This document shows positions 35,055 to 44,287 of a DNA stretch of 64,000 bases, in pieces. The stretch's first letter is position 1. Each line of letters starts with the position of its first letter. The translations under genes were made by a program, and so were the position numbers. Below the pieces are notes generated by a model that saw only the letters and a list, made by a program, of their open reading frames with translations, ran no database searches and was not told where the DNA came from. Location of the stretch: the NCBI RefSeq assembly GCF_001543895.1, contig NZ_JYIJ01000018.1, forward strand, positions 372,001 to 436,000. Direction: 5' to 3'. This stretch comes from Carbonactinospora thermoautotrophica. Lineage in GTDB: Bacteria > Actinomycetota > Actinomycetes > Streptomycetales > Carbonactinosporaceae.

Positions 35055-36655
35055 GTGCCGTGACCAAGGTTGGCGGCGCGGCGGCCGATTACCTGGACGA
35101 GCGGGTCTCGCTCGGCTCGCTCCTCAAGAAGAACCTGCGGAAGGTCTTCCCGGACCACTGGTCGTTCCTGTTGGGCGAGATCGCCCTGTACAGCTTCGTC
35201 ATCCTGCTGCTGTCCGGGGTCTTCCTGACGTTCTTCTTCAAGCCGTCGACGGCGGAGGTCGTCTACAACGGCTCCTACGTACCGCTGCGCGGCATCAAGA
35301 TGTCCGAGGCGTACGCGTCGACGCTTGAGATCAGCTTCGACGTGCGCGCCGGTCTGCTGATGCGGCAGATCCACCACTGGGCGGCGCTGTTCTTCGTGGC
35401 CGCCATGACCGTCCACATGCTCCGGGTGTTCTTCACCGGGGCCTTCCGCAAGCCGCGCGAGCTGAACTGGGTCATCGGCGTCACCCTGCTGATCCTCGGC
35501 GTCGTCGAGGGCTTCGCCGGGTACTCGCTTCCGGACGACCTGCTGTCCGGCACGGGTCTGCGGATCGCGAGCGGCATCATCCTGTCGATCCCGATCATCG
35601 GGACCTACGTGCACTTCCTGACGTTCGGCGGGGAGTTTCCCGGGCACGACTTCATCCCGCGCCTGTACACGGTGCACGTGCTGCTGATCCCGGGCATCAT
35701 CCTGGCGCTGATCACCGCGCACCTGATCCTGCTCGTCTACCAGAAGCACACCCAGTACCCCGGCCCGGGCCGCAGGAACGACAACGTCGTGGGCCAGCCG
35801 CTGCTGCCGGTGTACATGGCCAAGGCGGGCGGCTTCTTCTTCGTGGTGTTCGGCGTCACCGCGCTGCTCGGCGCCATCGCGCAGATCAACCCGATCTGGT
35901 CGTACGGCCCGTACACCCCGACCCAGATCACCGCCGGTTCGCAGCCGGACTGGTACATGGGCTGGCTGGAGGGCCTGCTCCGGATCATGCCCGCCTGGGA
36001 GTTCGTGCTCTTCGGCTACACGTTCAGCATGAACGTGTTCGTGCCCGGCGTGGTGGCCTTCTGCGGGTTCATCATCCTGCTCGCCCTGTACCCGTTCATC
36101 GAGGCCTGGGTGACCGGTGACAAGCGGGAGCACCACATCCTGGACCGGCCCCGCAACCAGGCGACCCGGACCGCGATCGGCGTGGCGGGCGTGACCTGGT
36201 ACGGCCTGGCGTGGCTGGCCGGCGGCAACGACCTGCTGGCGACCCACTTCCACGTGTCGATCAACGCGATCACGTGGTTCATGCGGATCGCGATCTTCGC
36301 CGGCCCGGTCCTGGCGTTCATCATCACCAAGCGGATCTGCCTGGGCCTGCAACGGCGGGACCGCGAGAAGGTCCTGCACGGCCGCGAGACCGGCATCATC
36401 AAGCGGCTGCCGCACGGTGAGTTCATCGAGGTGCACGAGCCGATCTCGGCGGAGGAGCGGTACCTGCTCACCCAGCACGAGGTGCCCAAGCCGCTGGAGT
36501 TGGGGCCTGAGTACGACGAGAACGGCGTGCGTTGGTCCAACGGTCGCATGTCCCGGTTCCGGGCCGCGCTCAGCCGGTGGTACTTCGCCGACCGGGTCGA
36601 GAAGCCCACGGCGGAGGAGCTCAAGGCCATCGAGAGCGGCCACGGCCACCACTGA
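35051..36655 (+). CDS. qcrB: Cytochrome b subunit (QcrB)
   Basis: 534 residues, ATG 35051 overlapping the qcrA stop. Heme b ligands lie in RQIHHWAALFFVAAMTVHMLR and in PRLYTVHVLLIP with a second His in TAHLILL. QDWYMGW-like PDWYMGWLEG marks the quinol-oxidation (PEWY-like) site. The C-terminal cytoplasmic extension of about 120 residues is characteristic of actinobacterial QcrB. Followed by a 21-bp hairpin. Confidence 0.97.
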   Translation: MSAVTKVGGAAADYLDERVSLGSLLKKNLRKVFPDHWSFLLGEIALYSFVILLLSGVFLTFFFKPSTAEVVYNGSYVPLRGIKMSEAYASTLEISFDVRAGLLMRQIHHWAALFFVAAMTVHMLRVFFTGAFRKPRELNWVIGVTLLILGVVEGFAGYSLPDDLLSGTGLRIASGIILSIPIIGTYVHFLTFGGEFPGHDFIPRLYTVHVLLIPGIILALITAHLILLVYQKHTQYPGPGRRNDNVVGQPLLPVYMAKAGGFFFVVFGVTALLGAIAQINPIWSYGPYTPTQITAGSQPDWYMGWLEGLLRIMPAWEFVLFGYTFSMNVFVPGVVAFCGFIILLALYPFIEAWVTGDKREHHILDRPRNQATRTAIGVAGVTWYGLAWLAGGNDLLATHFHVSINAITWFMRIAIFAGPVLAFIITKRICLGLQRRDREKVLHGRETGIIKRLPHGEFIEVHEPISAEERYLLTQHEVPKPLELGPEYDENGVRWSNGRMSRFRAALSRWYFADRVEKPTAEELKAIESGHGHH

Positions 36656-36736
36656 GCCGCCGACGCGGCAGACCTTGGCGCCAACGGCCGAAGGGCGCCA
36701 AGGCGGAGCCGCATGGGCGGGGCGATCGAGCACCGT

Positions 36737-36780
36737 AAACGATCACGAGCTTTGCGCCCGCGCAAAGCTCGTGATCGTTT
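36737..36780. terminator. Perfect 21-bp hairpin after qcrB
   Basis: Left arm 36737-36757 (begins AAACGATCACGAG), two-base centre CC, right arm 36760-36780 exactly complementary (ends TGATCGTTT). Longest perfect inverted repeat in the window. Ends with TTT on either strand, so it could work in both directions. Confidence 0.85.
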
Positions 36781-36876
36781 CACGGGGTGGTGGTCCACCT
36801 GGTCCTGCGGGTTCGGTAAGGTGCGCGATCGTCAGGTGTGAGGACGCGCGCATCGCTCGCGAGGAGGTCGAACGCG

Positions 36877-39117
36877 ATGTCCGCAGGGCAGGAAGGCTCC
36901 GCGCCGCTGGCCGGGATCGAGTACCGCTGCCGGGCCGGTCAGGCGCAGGACAGCTTCGTGCTCGTGATCCGGCCGGACGCCCGGGCCATGCTGGAGGTGC
37001 AGGGCCCGACCGGCGTCCGGCGAGCCTCGGCATGGCTTGACCCCGCCGTCCTCAGGCGACTGGTCGGCGCCTTGCGGGCGGGCGGCTTCCCGGCCCTGCG
37101 GCAGGCGCCCGGCCAGGCGCAGCCGGGCACCCCGACCCGCGTGTTGAGCGTGACCGGGTTCGACCAGCCCGGTCAGATCGAGCTGCCGTGGCCCGATGCG
37201 GACGCGGTCGGGTACGGGGCGGTGTTCCGGATCCTGGACAGCATGGCGGCCCAACTCGGCGGCCCCGGCCTGGTGCGGAACCTGCTCCCGCAGGTCGTCC
37301 ACCATCTGACCGTCGACGACGAGCGCCGCGAGGAAGGCTCGGCCATGGGCGTGTTCGGCGCCGTGGCCGACCGGCCGGTGTACGCCCGGACCGAGGCGGC
37401 CGGGGTGCGGGTGCAGGCCCGGGACGGCGATGACACGCTCTGGTCGTTCACGCTGCCGTCCGGCAAGATCGGCGCCCTCGCCCTGGCCCGCGCCGGGGAC
37501 CGGGACGTGCTCGCGGTCGGCACCCTGGACGGCTCGCTGCGGGCCTGGGACCTGGCGAGTGGGGACGTCCTGCACGACCGGCCCGCGCATGCCCGGGGCG
37601 GGTACGCGGTGGCCGCGACCACCGTCGGCGACCGGGGCGGGGTCGCGACCGGCGGCCCGGACGGCGTCATCCGGCTGTGGGACTGCGACGCCGACCGCGT
37701 GGTCGGGGTGCTGACCGGCCACGCCGGCGCGGTGCGGGCATTGACCTTCGGATCGACGGACGGCCGCTCGGTGTTGGTCTCCGGCGGCGACGACGCGACG
37801 GTGCGCGTCTGGGACCCGGCCGCCGCCGAGGTGCTGCACGAGCTGACCGGTCACGAGGGCTGGGTGGAGACGGTGACCTGCGGCCACGTGCAGGGCCGCG
37901 ACGTCGTGGTCTCCGCCGGCTCGGACGCCGTGGTACGGGTCTGGGACCTGGGCGGCGGCGAGCTGATCCACGAGCTGGAGGGACACGGCGGCACGGTCCG
38001 CGCGTTGGCCCTCACCACGGTCCACGGACACGGCGCGCTGGTCTCCGCCGGCCTGGACGCGACCATCCGGTTCTGGGACCCGGTGGCCGGCAAGCAGATA
38101 CGCGAGCTGTCCTGCCCGCACTGGGTCGTCGGGCTGGCGCTCGGAGAGATGGACGGCCGGCAGATCCTGGCCGCGGCCAGCTCGGACGGGTACGTACCGC
38201 TGTGGGACCTCGCGACCGGCGAGCTGGTCCGGACGCTGGCCGCGCACCAGGGTGGGGTCACCGCCGTGGCCTTCCTCGACACCGCTGATGGGGTACGGCT
38301 GGCGAGCGCCGGCGCCGACCGCACGGTCAAGTTCTGGGATCCGCGGTCGGGGCAGCGGCTGCGGGTCTACACCGACCTCGGCGGCGTCGTGACGAGCCTC
38401 GCCGGGCTGGACGGGCTCGATCTGGTCGTCTCCGCCGACGAGACCGGCGCGGTGCGCGCCTGGCGGCGGGAGCAGGGCGAATCCATAGCGTTGACCCCGC
38501 ACGTCGGGGCGGTGCGCGCCGTGGTGCCGGTGCGGGTGCTGGACGTGGACGCCCTCGCCTCGACCGGCGCGGACGGCATGCTCCGGTTCTGGCGTGCCGG
38601 CGACGGCGCGCCGCTGGACGCCACGCGCGCCCACGCGGGCGGCGGCCACATCCTCGCCGTCGGCACCCTGGACGGCCGAGACCTGGTCGCCTCGGCCGGC
38701 GGCGACCGCACGGTGCGGATCTGGAACCCGCATCCCCTGGAGCCGCTGTACGCGCTCACCGGCCACGCCACCGACATCGACCAGCTCGCGTTCGGCCGGC
38801 TCGAGGACGGGCGCGTCGTGCTCGCCTCGGCCAGCGGGGACGGCACGATCCACGTGTGGGACCCGCGGACCGGCCAGCCGGTCACCACGCTGCGCGGCCC
38901 GGCCGGTCGGGTCACCGTGCTCGTCTTCGGCCAGGTGGGGCAGCACACCGCCCTGGTGTCCGGCACCGACCAGCGGGAGCTCCACCTCTGGCACCCGAGC
39001 AGCGGCAACCTCGTGGAGACCGTGCCGGTGGACGACGTCCCGCTGGCGGTCGGCTTCGGCGAGGGCGAGCAGCAGGAACTGTTCGTGCTGACGGAGAAGG
39101 GGGTCGCGGCGCTCTAG
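36877..39117 (+). CDS. WD40 repeat protein (about 12-13 repeats)
   Basis: 746 residues from ATG 36877, nine bases after GAGGAGG. Residues 1 to about 190 form an N-terminal domain with no recognised family (contains IEYRCRAGQAQDSFVLVI). The rest is 12 recognisable WD repeats (e.g. VSGGDDATVRVWDPAAAEVL, ASASGDGTIHVWDPRTG) and a partial thirteenth, enough for two propellers. No kinase, protease or membrane segment. A scaffold role is likely; partners unknown. It stands alone between qcrB and a convergent Lrp-type gene. Confidence 0.9.
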   Translation: MSAGQEGSAPLAGIEYRCRAGQAQDSFVLVIRPDARAMLEVQGPTGVRRASAWLDPAVLRRLVGALRAGGFPALRQAPGQAQPGTPTRVLSVTGFDQPGQIELPWPDADAVGYGAVFRILDSMAAQLGGPGLVRNLLPQVVHHLTVDDERREEGSAMGVFGAVADRPVYARTEAAGVRVQARDGDDTLWSFTLPSGKIGALALARAGDRDVLAVGTLDGSLRAWDLASGDVLHDRPAHARGGYAVAATTVGDRGGVATGGPDGVIRLWDCDADRVVGVLTGHAGAVRALTFGSTDGRSVLVSGGDDATVRVWDPAAAEVLHELTGHEGWVETVTCGHVQGRDVVVSAGSDAVVRVWDLGGGELIHELEGHGGTVRALALTTVHGHGALVSAGLDATIRFWDPVAGKQIRELSCPHWVVGLALGEMDGRQILAAASSDGYVPLWDLATGELVRTLAAHQGGVTAVAFLDTADGVRLASAGADRTVKFWDPRSGQRLRVYTDLGGVVTSLAGLDGLDLVVSADETGAVRAWRREQGESIALTPHVGAVRAVVPVRVLDVDALASTGADGMLRFWRAGDGAPLDATRAHAGGGHILAVGTLDGRDLVASAGGDRTVRIWNPHPLEPLYALTGHATDIDQLAFGRLEDGRVVLASASGDGTIHVWDPRTGQPVTTLRGPAGRVTVLVFGQVGQHTALVSGTDQRELHLWHPSSGNLVETVPVDDVPLAVGFGEGEQQELFVLTEKGVAAL

Positions 39118-39145
39118 GGGTGGCGCCGGGACGCCGCCGGCGGGA

Positions 39146-39433
39146 TCAGTCCGCGTCCTCGATGCCCAGCGAGAACACCGACTCCAGGTCGTGCTTGGAG
39201 TAGGTGCGGAACGCCACGTGCGTCTCGGTGTGGGTCACCCCCGGAACCTTGTTGAGCCGGCCCGGGATCACGTCCGCCAGCTGCTCGTGCTCCCGCACCC
39301 GCACCATGGCGACCAGGTCGAACTCCCCGGTGACCGAGTAGACCTCGCTGACCCCGTCCAGCTCCGCGATCGCCTCCGCGACCTCAGGGATCTTGTCTAC
39401 CGCCGCCCGGATGAGCACGATCGCGGTGATCAC
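39146..39433 (-). CDS. Lrp/AsnC ligand-binding (RAM) domain protein
   Basis: 95 residues from GTG 39433. Only the effector-binding RAM domain is present: ITAIVLIRAAVDKIPEVAEA, VSEVYSVTGEFDLVAMVRV, LNKVPGVTHTETHVAF. No helix-turn-helix, so it does not bind DNA by itself. Such stand-alone forms assemble as octamers and may bind amino acids. Very common beside qcrB/trpD in actinomycetes. Confidence 0.92.
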   Translation of the reverse strand: MITAIVLIRAAVDKIPEVAEAIAELDGVSEVYSVTGEFDLVAMVRVREHEQLADVIPGRLNKVPGVTHTETHVAFRTYSKHDLESVFSLGIEDAD

Positions 39434-39506
39434 TGCCTGCCTCCCACGTTGCGATCCCGATCCTCGCCGGGCTGGAGCCGGCGAGGTACCCACTACGCGG
39501 GCGAGC

Positions 39507-40304
39507 CTACCGCCCGTAGGGGTAGTGCCACCCGTACGGGCGGGGCGGTGCCGGCGGGGTGGGCCGGCGGTTGAGCGCCAGCACCGCGTACAGGAATCCG
39601 GCGAGGAACCCCACCACGTGCGCCAGGTAGGCCACCCCAGCCTCGCCGACGACCCCGGTCCGCCGGAAGTACAGCCACTGGAGGAAGAACCAGAAGCCGA
39701 GTACCACCCAGGCGGGCAGCCGCAGCGGGATGATGCCGATCAGGGTGATCACCTTGGCGCGCGGGAACAGGTACAGGTACGCGCCGAGCACCCCGGCGAT
39801 CGCGCCGGACGCGCCGACCAGCGGCTCGGTCGATGCTGCGTACACCAGCGCGTGAGCGTACGTCGCCACGTACCCGCACGCCAGGTAGAAGAACAGGAAC
39901 CGCAACCGTCCCATCCGGTCCTCGACGTTGTTGCCGAAGACGAACAGGAACAGCATGTTCCCCAGCAGGTGCAGCCAGCCGCCGTGCACGAACATCGCGG
40001 TCAGCGCCGAGAACACCGGGACCTTGTCATAGGGCGGGATGCGGCAGCGCACCACGCCCTCGTCGGTCCGCACGCCGACCGGCTGTGGCGGTATCTCGCG
40101 GTTGGTGACCAGCTCGCGGGGGATCGCGCCGTACTCGTCGAAGAACGCCACCTGGGCGCAGACCCGGGTCACCCCGGTCCCGTACTCGGGGTTCAGCCCC
40201 GAGACCGGACTGAACAAGAACACGACGACATTGATGGCGATCAACGCGTACGTGACGAGCGGGAACCGATACGCCGGGTTCTGGTCGCCGACCGGAATCA
40301 CCAC
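39507..40304 (-). CDS. Rhomboid family intramembrane serine protease
   Basis: 265 residues from GTG 40304. Six or so helices with HGGWLHLLGNMLFLFVFGNNVED (oxyanion Asn), the catalytic Ser in VGASGAIAGVLGAYL (about 160) and His in AHVVGFLAGFLYA. A long extracytoplasmic loop after the first helix (about 35-105) has two Cys. Substrate unknown. C-terminus Pro/Tyr-rich. Confidence 0.93.
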   Translation of the reverse strand: MVIPVGDQNPAYRFPLVTYALIAINVVVFLFSPVSGLNPEYGTGVTRVCAQVAFFDEYGAIPRELVTNREIPPQPVGVRTDEGVVRCRIPPYDKVPVFSALTAMFVHGGWLHLLGNMLFLFVFGNNVEDRMGRLRFLFFYLACGYVATYAHALVYAASTEPLVGASGAIAGVLGAYLYLFPRAKVITLIGIIPLRLPAWVVLGFWFFLQWLYFRRTGVVGEAGVAYLAHVVGFLAGFLYAVLALNRRPTPPAPPRPYGWHYPYGR

Positions 40305-40355
40305 GTGACGATCATCCCCAACTTTTCGCGTATCACACGGATGGGTGAGTCCGGG

Positions 40356-42086
40356 TCAATCCCGGGAAGGCTGGAACGGCGTCGCATAGGCGTTGCGTAG
40401 CCATTCCCACCGGCTGCCCGCGCCGTGGACGGGTGAGCACCAGGTGCCGTCCACCTCGATCAGCCGCACACCGGGCTGCTCCAACCAGCGCAGCACGCAC
40501 TCGGTCTCCTCGACGCTCGCCGCCGGTGTGGGGCCGGGTCCGGGCAGCACGGTCTCCGCGGTGGCGAGGACCGCGTCGAGGTACGGGCCGGGCGCCGCGC
40601 CTGGAGGAACCCGGGTGGCGCCGGCGAGCCGCCCGTACCGGACCACCGCGATCTCCCAGCCGCCGTCGAAGGCGGGCGCGGCGGCCACCAGTTGCCGGCA
40701 GCCGCTGAGCGCCGCCACCCGTTGCATGCGCGCGGCCGCGCGCACGAACACGGCCAGCCGGTCCCGGTGCGTCGCCGCCTCCTCGTACCGCTGCGCCGCG
40801 CTCAGCCGCTCGATGCGGCCCAGCAGCCGCTCCACCAGCGGGCGGATGTCGCCGGTCATGGCCTCCCGCACGGCGGCCACGTGCCGGGCGTACTCCTGCG
40901 GGGACTCCTGGCCCGCGCAGGGTGCGTTGCAGCGGCCCATCCCGGCGAGCGCGCACGGGCTGACCGGGCGGCCTGGGCGGAGCCGCAGCGTGCACTGTCG
41001 CAAGGGGAACGCCTCGTGCACGGCGTGTATCGCCTGCTCGGCGAGGCGCCTGCCGGGGAACGGGCCGAGGTACGTGGCGCCGTCCGTGGCCACCCGGCGC
41101 ACGATCGACAGCCGCGGGAACGGCTCGACGGTGAGCTTCACCCACAGCGCCCGCTCCGGAAACCGGGAGCGACGGTTGTAGCGGGGCTTGTGCTCGGCGA
41201 TCAGCCGCAGTTCCCGCACCTCGGCTTCCAGCGGGGTGGCGCACACGATCGGCACCACCCGCTCGGCCAGGGCGATCATCTCCCGGATCCGGGGCCGGTT
41301 CTCCGACCCGGTGAAGTACTGGCGGACCCGGTTGCGCAGGTTGGAGGACTTGCCGACGTAGAGCACCTCGCCGCGCTCGTCGGTGAACAGGTACACGCCG
41401 GGAGCCTGCGGCAGCCCGTCGGCCAGGTACCGCTTACGCCGCTGCTCGGAGGAGACCGCCGCGGAGAACTCGATCAGCTCGTCCAGGGTCTGGACCCCGA
41501 ACCCGGCGACCCGCTCGAACAGGCCGTGCAGCACGTCCACGGTGGCGCGCGCGTCGGCCAGCGCCCGGTGCGCGGGAACGCTGGCCGAGCGGAAGTACCG
41601 GGCGAGCGTGGCCAGTTTGTAGTTCGGCACCTCGTCGCGGGTGAGCAGCTTGCGGGCGAGCTGGACGGTGTCCAGGACTGGTGAGCCCGGCCAGGCGTAC
41701 CCGTGCTGGGCGCAGGCATGCTTCAAGAACCCCACGTCGAACGGCGCGTTGTGGGCGACCAGCACCGACCCGCCAGCGAACTCCAGGAACCTCGGCAGCA
41801 CGTCGGCGATGCCCGGCGCCCCGGCTACCATCTGGTCGGTTATGCCGGTGAGCACCGTGATGAACGGCGGGATCGGCGTGCCGGGGTCGACCAGCGTGTG
41901 GAACTCGCCGAGCACCTGTCCCCCGCGCACCTTGACCGCGCCGATCTCGGTGATGCCCGCGCCCGGCGGGGAGTTGCCGGTGGTCTCCAGGTCGACGACC
42001 ACGAAGGTGACCTCGTGCAGGGGCGGGCCGAGCTCGTCGAATGTGCCTTGGACTGCACGCGGCACCCGGTGGTGCGCCGTGGTCAT
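40356..42086 (-). CDS. DEDD exonuclease / UvrC-type GIY-YIG nuclease fusion
   Basis: 576 residues from ATG 42086 after GGAGGGAGGAC. Residues about 25-190 are an epsilon-like 3'-5' exonuclease (VVVDLETTGNSPPGAG; VLVAHNAPFDVGFL; HRALADARATVDVLH). Residues about 215-300 are GIY-YIG (PGVYLFTDERGEVLYVGKSSNLRNRVRQYF). Then a Cys segment (CALAGMGRCNAPC) as in UvrC and a UVR-like helix pair. It resembles the mycobacterial Rv2191 type, thought to act in DNA repair. UvrC's second endonuclease domain is absent. Confidence 0.93.
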   Translation of the reverse strand: MTTAHHRVPRAVQGTFDELGPPLHEVTFVVVDLETTGNSPPGAGITEIGAVKVRGGQVLGEFHTLVDPGTPIPPFITVLTGITDQMVAGAPGIADVLPRFLEFAGGSVLVAHNAPFDVGFLKHACAQHGYAWPGSPVLDTVQLARKLLTRDEVPNYKLATLARYFRSASVPAHRALADARATVDVLHGLFERVAGFGVQTLDELIEFSAAVSSEQRRKRYLADGLPQAPGVYLFTDERGEVLYVGKSSNLRNRVRQYFTGSENRPRIREMIALAERVVPIVCATPLEAEVRELRLIAEHKPRYNRRSRFPERALWVKLTVEPFPRLSIVRRVATDGATYLGPFPGRRLAEQAIHAVHEAFPLRQCTLRLRPGRPVSPCALAGMGRCNAPCAGQESPQEYARHVAAVREAMTGDIRPLVERLLGRIERLSAAQRYEEAATHRDRLAVFVRAAARMQRVAALSGCRQLVAAAPAFDGGWEIAVVRYGRLAGATRVPPGAAPGPYLDAVLATAETVLPGPGPTPAASVEETECVLRWLEQPGVRLIEVDGTWCSPVHGAGSRWEWLRNAYATPFQPSRD

Positions 42087-42452
42087 GCGCTGTCCTCCCT
42101 CCAGCCGGGTGCCCACCCTGCCTTGACGGTAGGGCGGATCAGGGACAATTTGATCGTCCGACCAGTGGCCGGGGTTTCGCGTGCTGATAGCTTCACGTCA
42201 CAGGGGGGGACACACGCGATACCAAATCGTTCGGTTACGGTGGCAGCCTAGACGGCCACACGTGGCGCGGAAGCGTCGCCTGTCGGGGGTAGGCCCAGGA
42301 CGAGACGTGTCGTCGACCCATCGGATCTGTCGGCAGCACGGAGGAACGGAGAGGAGACGCAGCGTGACCTTCCCCGGCTCGCCGCCGCGGCGTTGTCCCG
42401 AACGCCGCCGGTTCGAGCGCGGTACGGTCGCCCAGACCGGGGTGGGTGGTTC
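42087..42452. other. Intergenic region upstream of the NYN gene
   Basis: No gene of normal size. It separates two divergent genes, so it must hold both promoters; none stands out. The last 90 bases encode the short leader peptide described separately. Confidence 0.5.
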
Positions 42453-42456
42453 GTGA
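42364..42456 (+). CDS. Possible 30-residue leader peptide coupled to the NYN gene
   Basis: GTG 42364 follows GAGAGGAGACGCAGC, the best ribosome site in the region. The frame stops at 42456, overlapping the GTG of the NYN gene (GTGA). The NYN gene has no good site of its own, so translation through this leader could feed it. The peptide is Arg/Pro-rich (SPPRRCPERRRFERG). It could also be chance. Confidence 0.35.
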   Translation: MTFPGSPPRRCPERRRFERGTVAQTGVGGS

Positions 42457-43889
42457 GCGTGCCCGCGACCGACCCGCCGCACGTGCCGGACGGGCAGCCC
42501 GGTGACGCGCCCGCGGAGGCGCCGGCCGCCGGGGCGAAGACCCCGGGAGAGCCGAGGGAAGAGCCGGTCCAGCCCGACGAGGAACACCTGACCGGGCCGT
42601 TGCCGGAGGGCGTGCGCGAACGTGTGGTCAGCCTCGCCTCGGACACCCTTGACACGCTGCCGCCCGACCAGGTGCCGCTCATGCTGCGTCCGTTCGCCCG
42701 CTTCCAGCCGGTGCGGCGCGCCAAGCTCGCCGCCACCCCGCTCGCCGCCGCCGTGGAGAACGACACGCGGTTCCGGCAGCGGATCGCCGACCGGGTACGC
42801 GAGGCGTTGCCGGACCTCGCCACGGCGCTGGACGCCGGCCGCGCCCCGGCCGCCGCGGATCCGCTCGACGTGGCCGCCGCCGCGTACCTGCTGCGCCCGT
42901 CCGGCTGGTCACGGATCGTGGAGGAGATCGGACAGCGGGTCGCCCGGGAGCGCGCCGAGGCCATGACCGAGCAGGCGGCCGAGGAGACCCGGCGGCTGCA
43001 GGAGCAGGTCAGCGCGCTGCGGAACCAGGCCAAGGCCGAGGCCGAGCGGTTCCGCACCGAGCTGGAGGCGGCCCGCAAGGAGATCGAGGCCTTGCGCCGC
43101 CAGCTCCGTCAGGCGCGGGAGGAGGCGCGCAAGGCCGAACAGGCCCAGCAGCGGGCCGAGCAGACGCTCGCGCGGATCCGCGGGCAGGCGCAGGCCGACC
43201 GGCAGCGGGCCGAGGCCGAGCAGCGCCGGCTGCGCAACCGGCTGGCGGAGGCCGAGGCCGCCCTGGAGGCCAGCCGCAAGGCCGCGCGCGCCGGGCGGAG
43301 CCTCGACGACATGCGGGTACGCCTGCTGCTCGACACGCTCCAGGACGCCGCGCAGGGGCTGCTGCGCGAGCTGGCGCTGCCGCCGCTCACCGAGCGGCCC
43401 GCTGACACCGTGGAAGCCGTGTCCCCGACCGCCGCCGGCCCGCTCGACCTGGCCCAGCATGCGCGGGAGAACGACGATCCGGCGCTGCTCGACCAGCTGC
43501 TCGCCCTGCCGCAAGCCCATCTGATCGTGGACGGGTACAACGTCACCAAGACCGGGTACGGCACGCTCACCCTGTCCGAGCAGCGGTTCCGGCTGCTCGC
43601 CGGGCTGGGCGCGCTGGCCGCGCAGACCGGGGCCGAGATCACCTGCGTGTTCGACGGCGCCGACCTGGTCGAGCCGGTGCTGCTCGCCACCCCGCGCGGG
43701 GTGCGGGTGCTGTTCAGCCGCCAGGGGGAGACCGCCGACGAGCTGATCCGCCGCCTGGTCCGCGCCGAGCCGCATGGCCGGGCCGTGATCGTGGTCTCCT
43801 CGGACCGGGAGGTCATGGAGGGCGTCCGGCGCGCCGGCGCCCGCCCGGTCCCGGCCACCATGCTGCTGCGCCGCCTGGCTCGAGGCTGA
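42453..43889 (+). CDS. Coiled-coil NYN domain (YacP-like) predicted RNA-binding nuclease
   Basis: 478 residues from GTG 42453 (TTG 42393 possible). Acidic Pro-rich start, an alpha-helical domain (about 45-165), a long charged coiled coil (about 170-300), and a C-terminal NYN domain of PIN fold: LIVDGYNVTKTGYGTL, ITCVFDGADLVEPV, GETADELIRRLV, VIVVSSDREVMEGV with the expected acidic residues. YacP/Rae1-type proteins cut mRNA on ribosomes; that activity here is inferred. Confidence 0.92.
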   Translation: MSVPATDPPHVPDGQPGDAPAEAPAAGAKTPGEPREEPVQPDEEHLTGPLPEGVRERVVSLASDTLDTLPPDQVPLMLRPFARFQPVRRAKLAATPLAAAVENDTRFRQRIADRVREALPDLATALDAGRAPAAADPLDVAAAAYLLRPSGWSRIVEEIGQRVARERAEAMTEQAAEETRRLQEQVSALRNQAKAEAERFRTELEAARKEIEALRRQLRQAREEARKAEQAQQRAEQTLARIRGQAQADRQRAEAEQRRLRNRLAEAEAALEASRKAARAGRSLDDMRVRLLLDTLQDAAQGLLRELALPPLTERPADTVEAVSPTAAGPLDLAQHARENDDPALLDQLLALPQAHLIVDGYNVTKTGYGTLTLSEQRFRLLAGLGALAAQTGAEITCVFDGADLVEPVLLATPRGVRVLFSRQGETADELIRRLVRAEPHGRAVIVVSSDREVMEGVRRAGARPVPATMLLRRLARG

Positions 43890-43961
43890 GAGCCGCCATC
43901 ACGCGATTTGTCGCCCCCGACCCTTAGCGTCCCTTCCGTGCCGAAGAAGGGAGGCGTCACG

Positions 43962-44153
43962 ATGCTGATCGACTGCGACCGGTGCGTGGCACGCGGACAG
44001 GGCTGCGGCGACTGCGTGGTGACTGTGCTGCTCGGCACGCCGCCCGAGGGGGTCGTGCTCGATGACGAGCAGCGCCGCGCCCTCGCGACCCTGGCCGAAC
44101 AGGGGCTGGTGCCGCCGCTGCGGCTCACCTTGCCGGAGTCCGCGGCGAGCTGA
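43962..44153 (+). CDS. Small Cys-rich protein (63 aa)
   Basis: ATG 43962 with GGGAGG at good spacing. Starts MLIDCDRCVARGQGCGDCVV with four Cys in a CxxC-x7-CxxC-like array that could bind zinc, then VVLDDEQRRALATLAEQGLVP, a predicted helix. Such proteins sit after the NYN gene in many actinomycetes as I recall. Function unknown. Confidence 0.85.
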   Translation: MLIDCDRCVARGQGCGDCVVTVLLGTPPEGVVLDDEQRRALATLAEQGLVPPLRLTLPESAAS

Positions 44154-44287
44154 GATATAGACAACGGTCGATAAACGCTGCTCGGGGGTTCGGCCCGGGA
44201 ACCGGGCGGGCCGGGGGCGGCGCCCTGCCCGATTCTTGTGAACCATCCGGGTCGAAGGGACCGGTCGCCACCTCTACGATCAGGGGC

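Noticed and set aside
36832..38994. 720-codon open frame antisense to the WD40 gene
   Set aside because: Shadow frame caused by high GC; the plus strand has clear WD repeats and a ribosome site.
44191..44206. GCCCGG-GAA-CCGGGC type hairpin as a terminator
   Set aside because: Six-bp stem in GC-rich DNA is expected by chance and the region is not clearly the end of a transcript.
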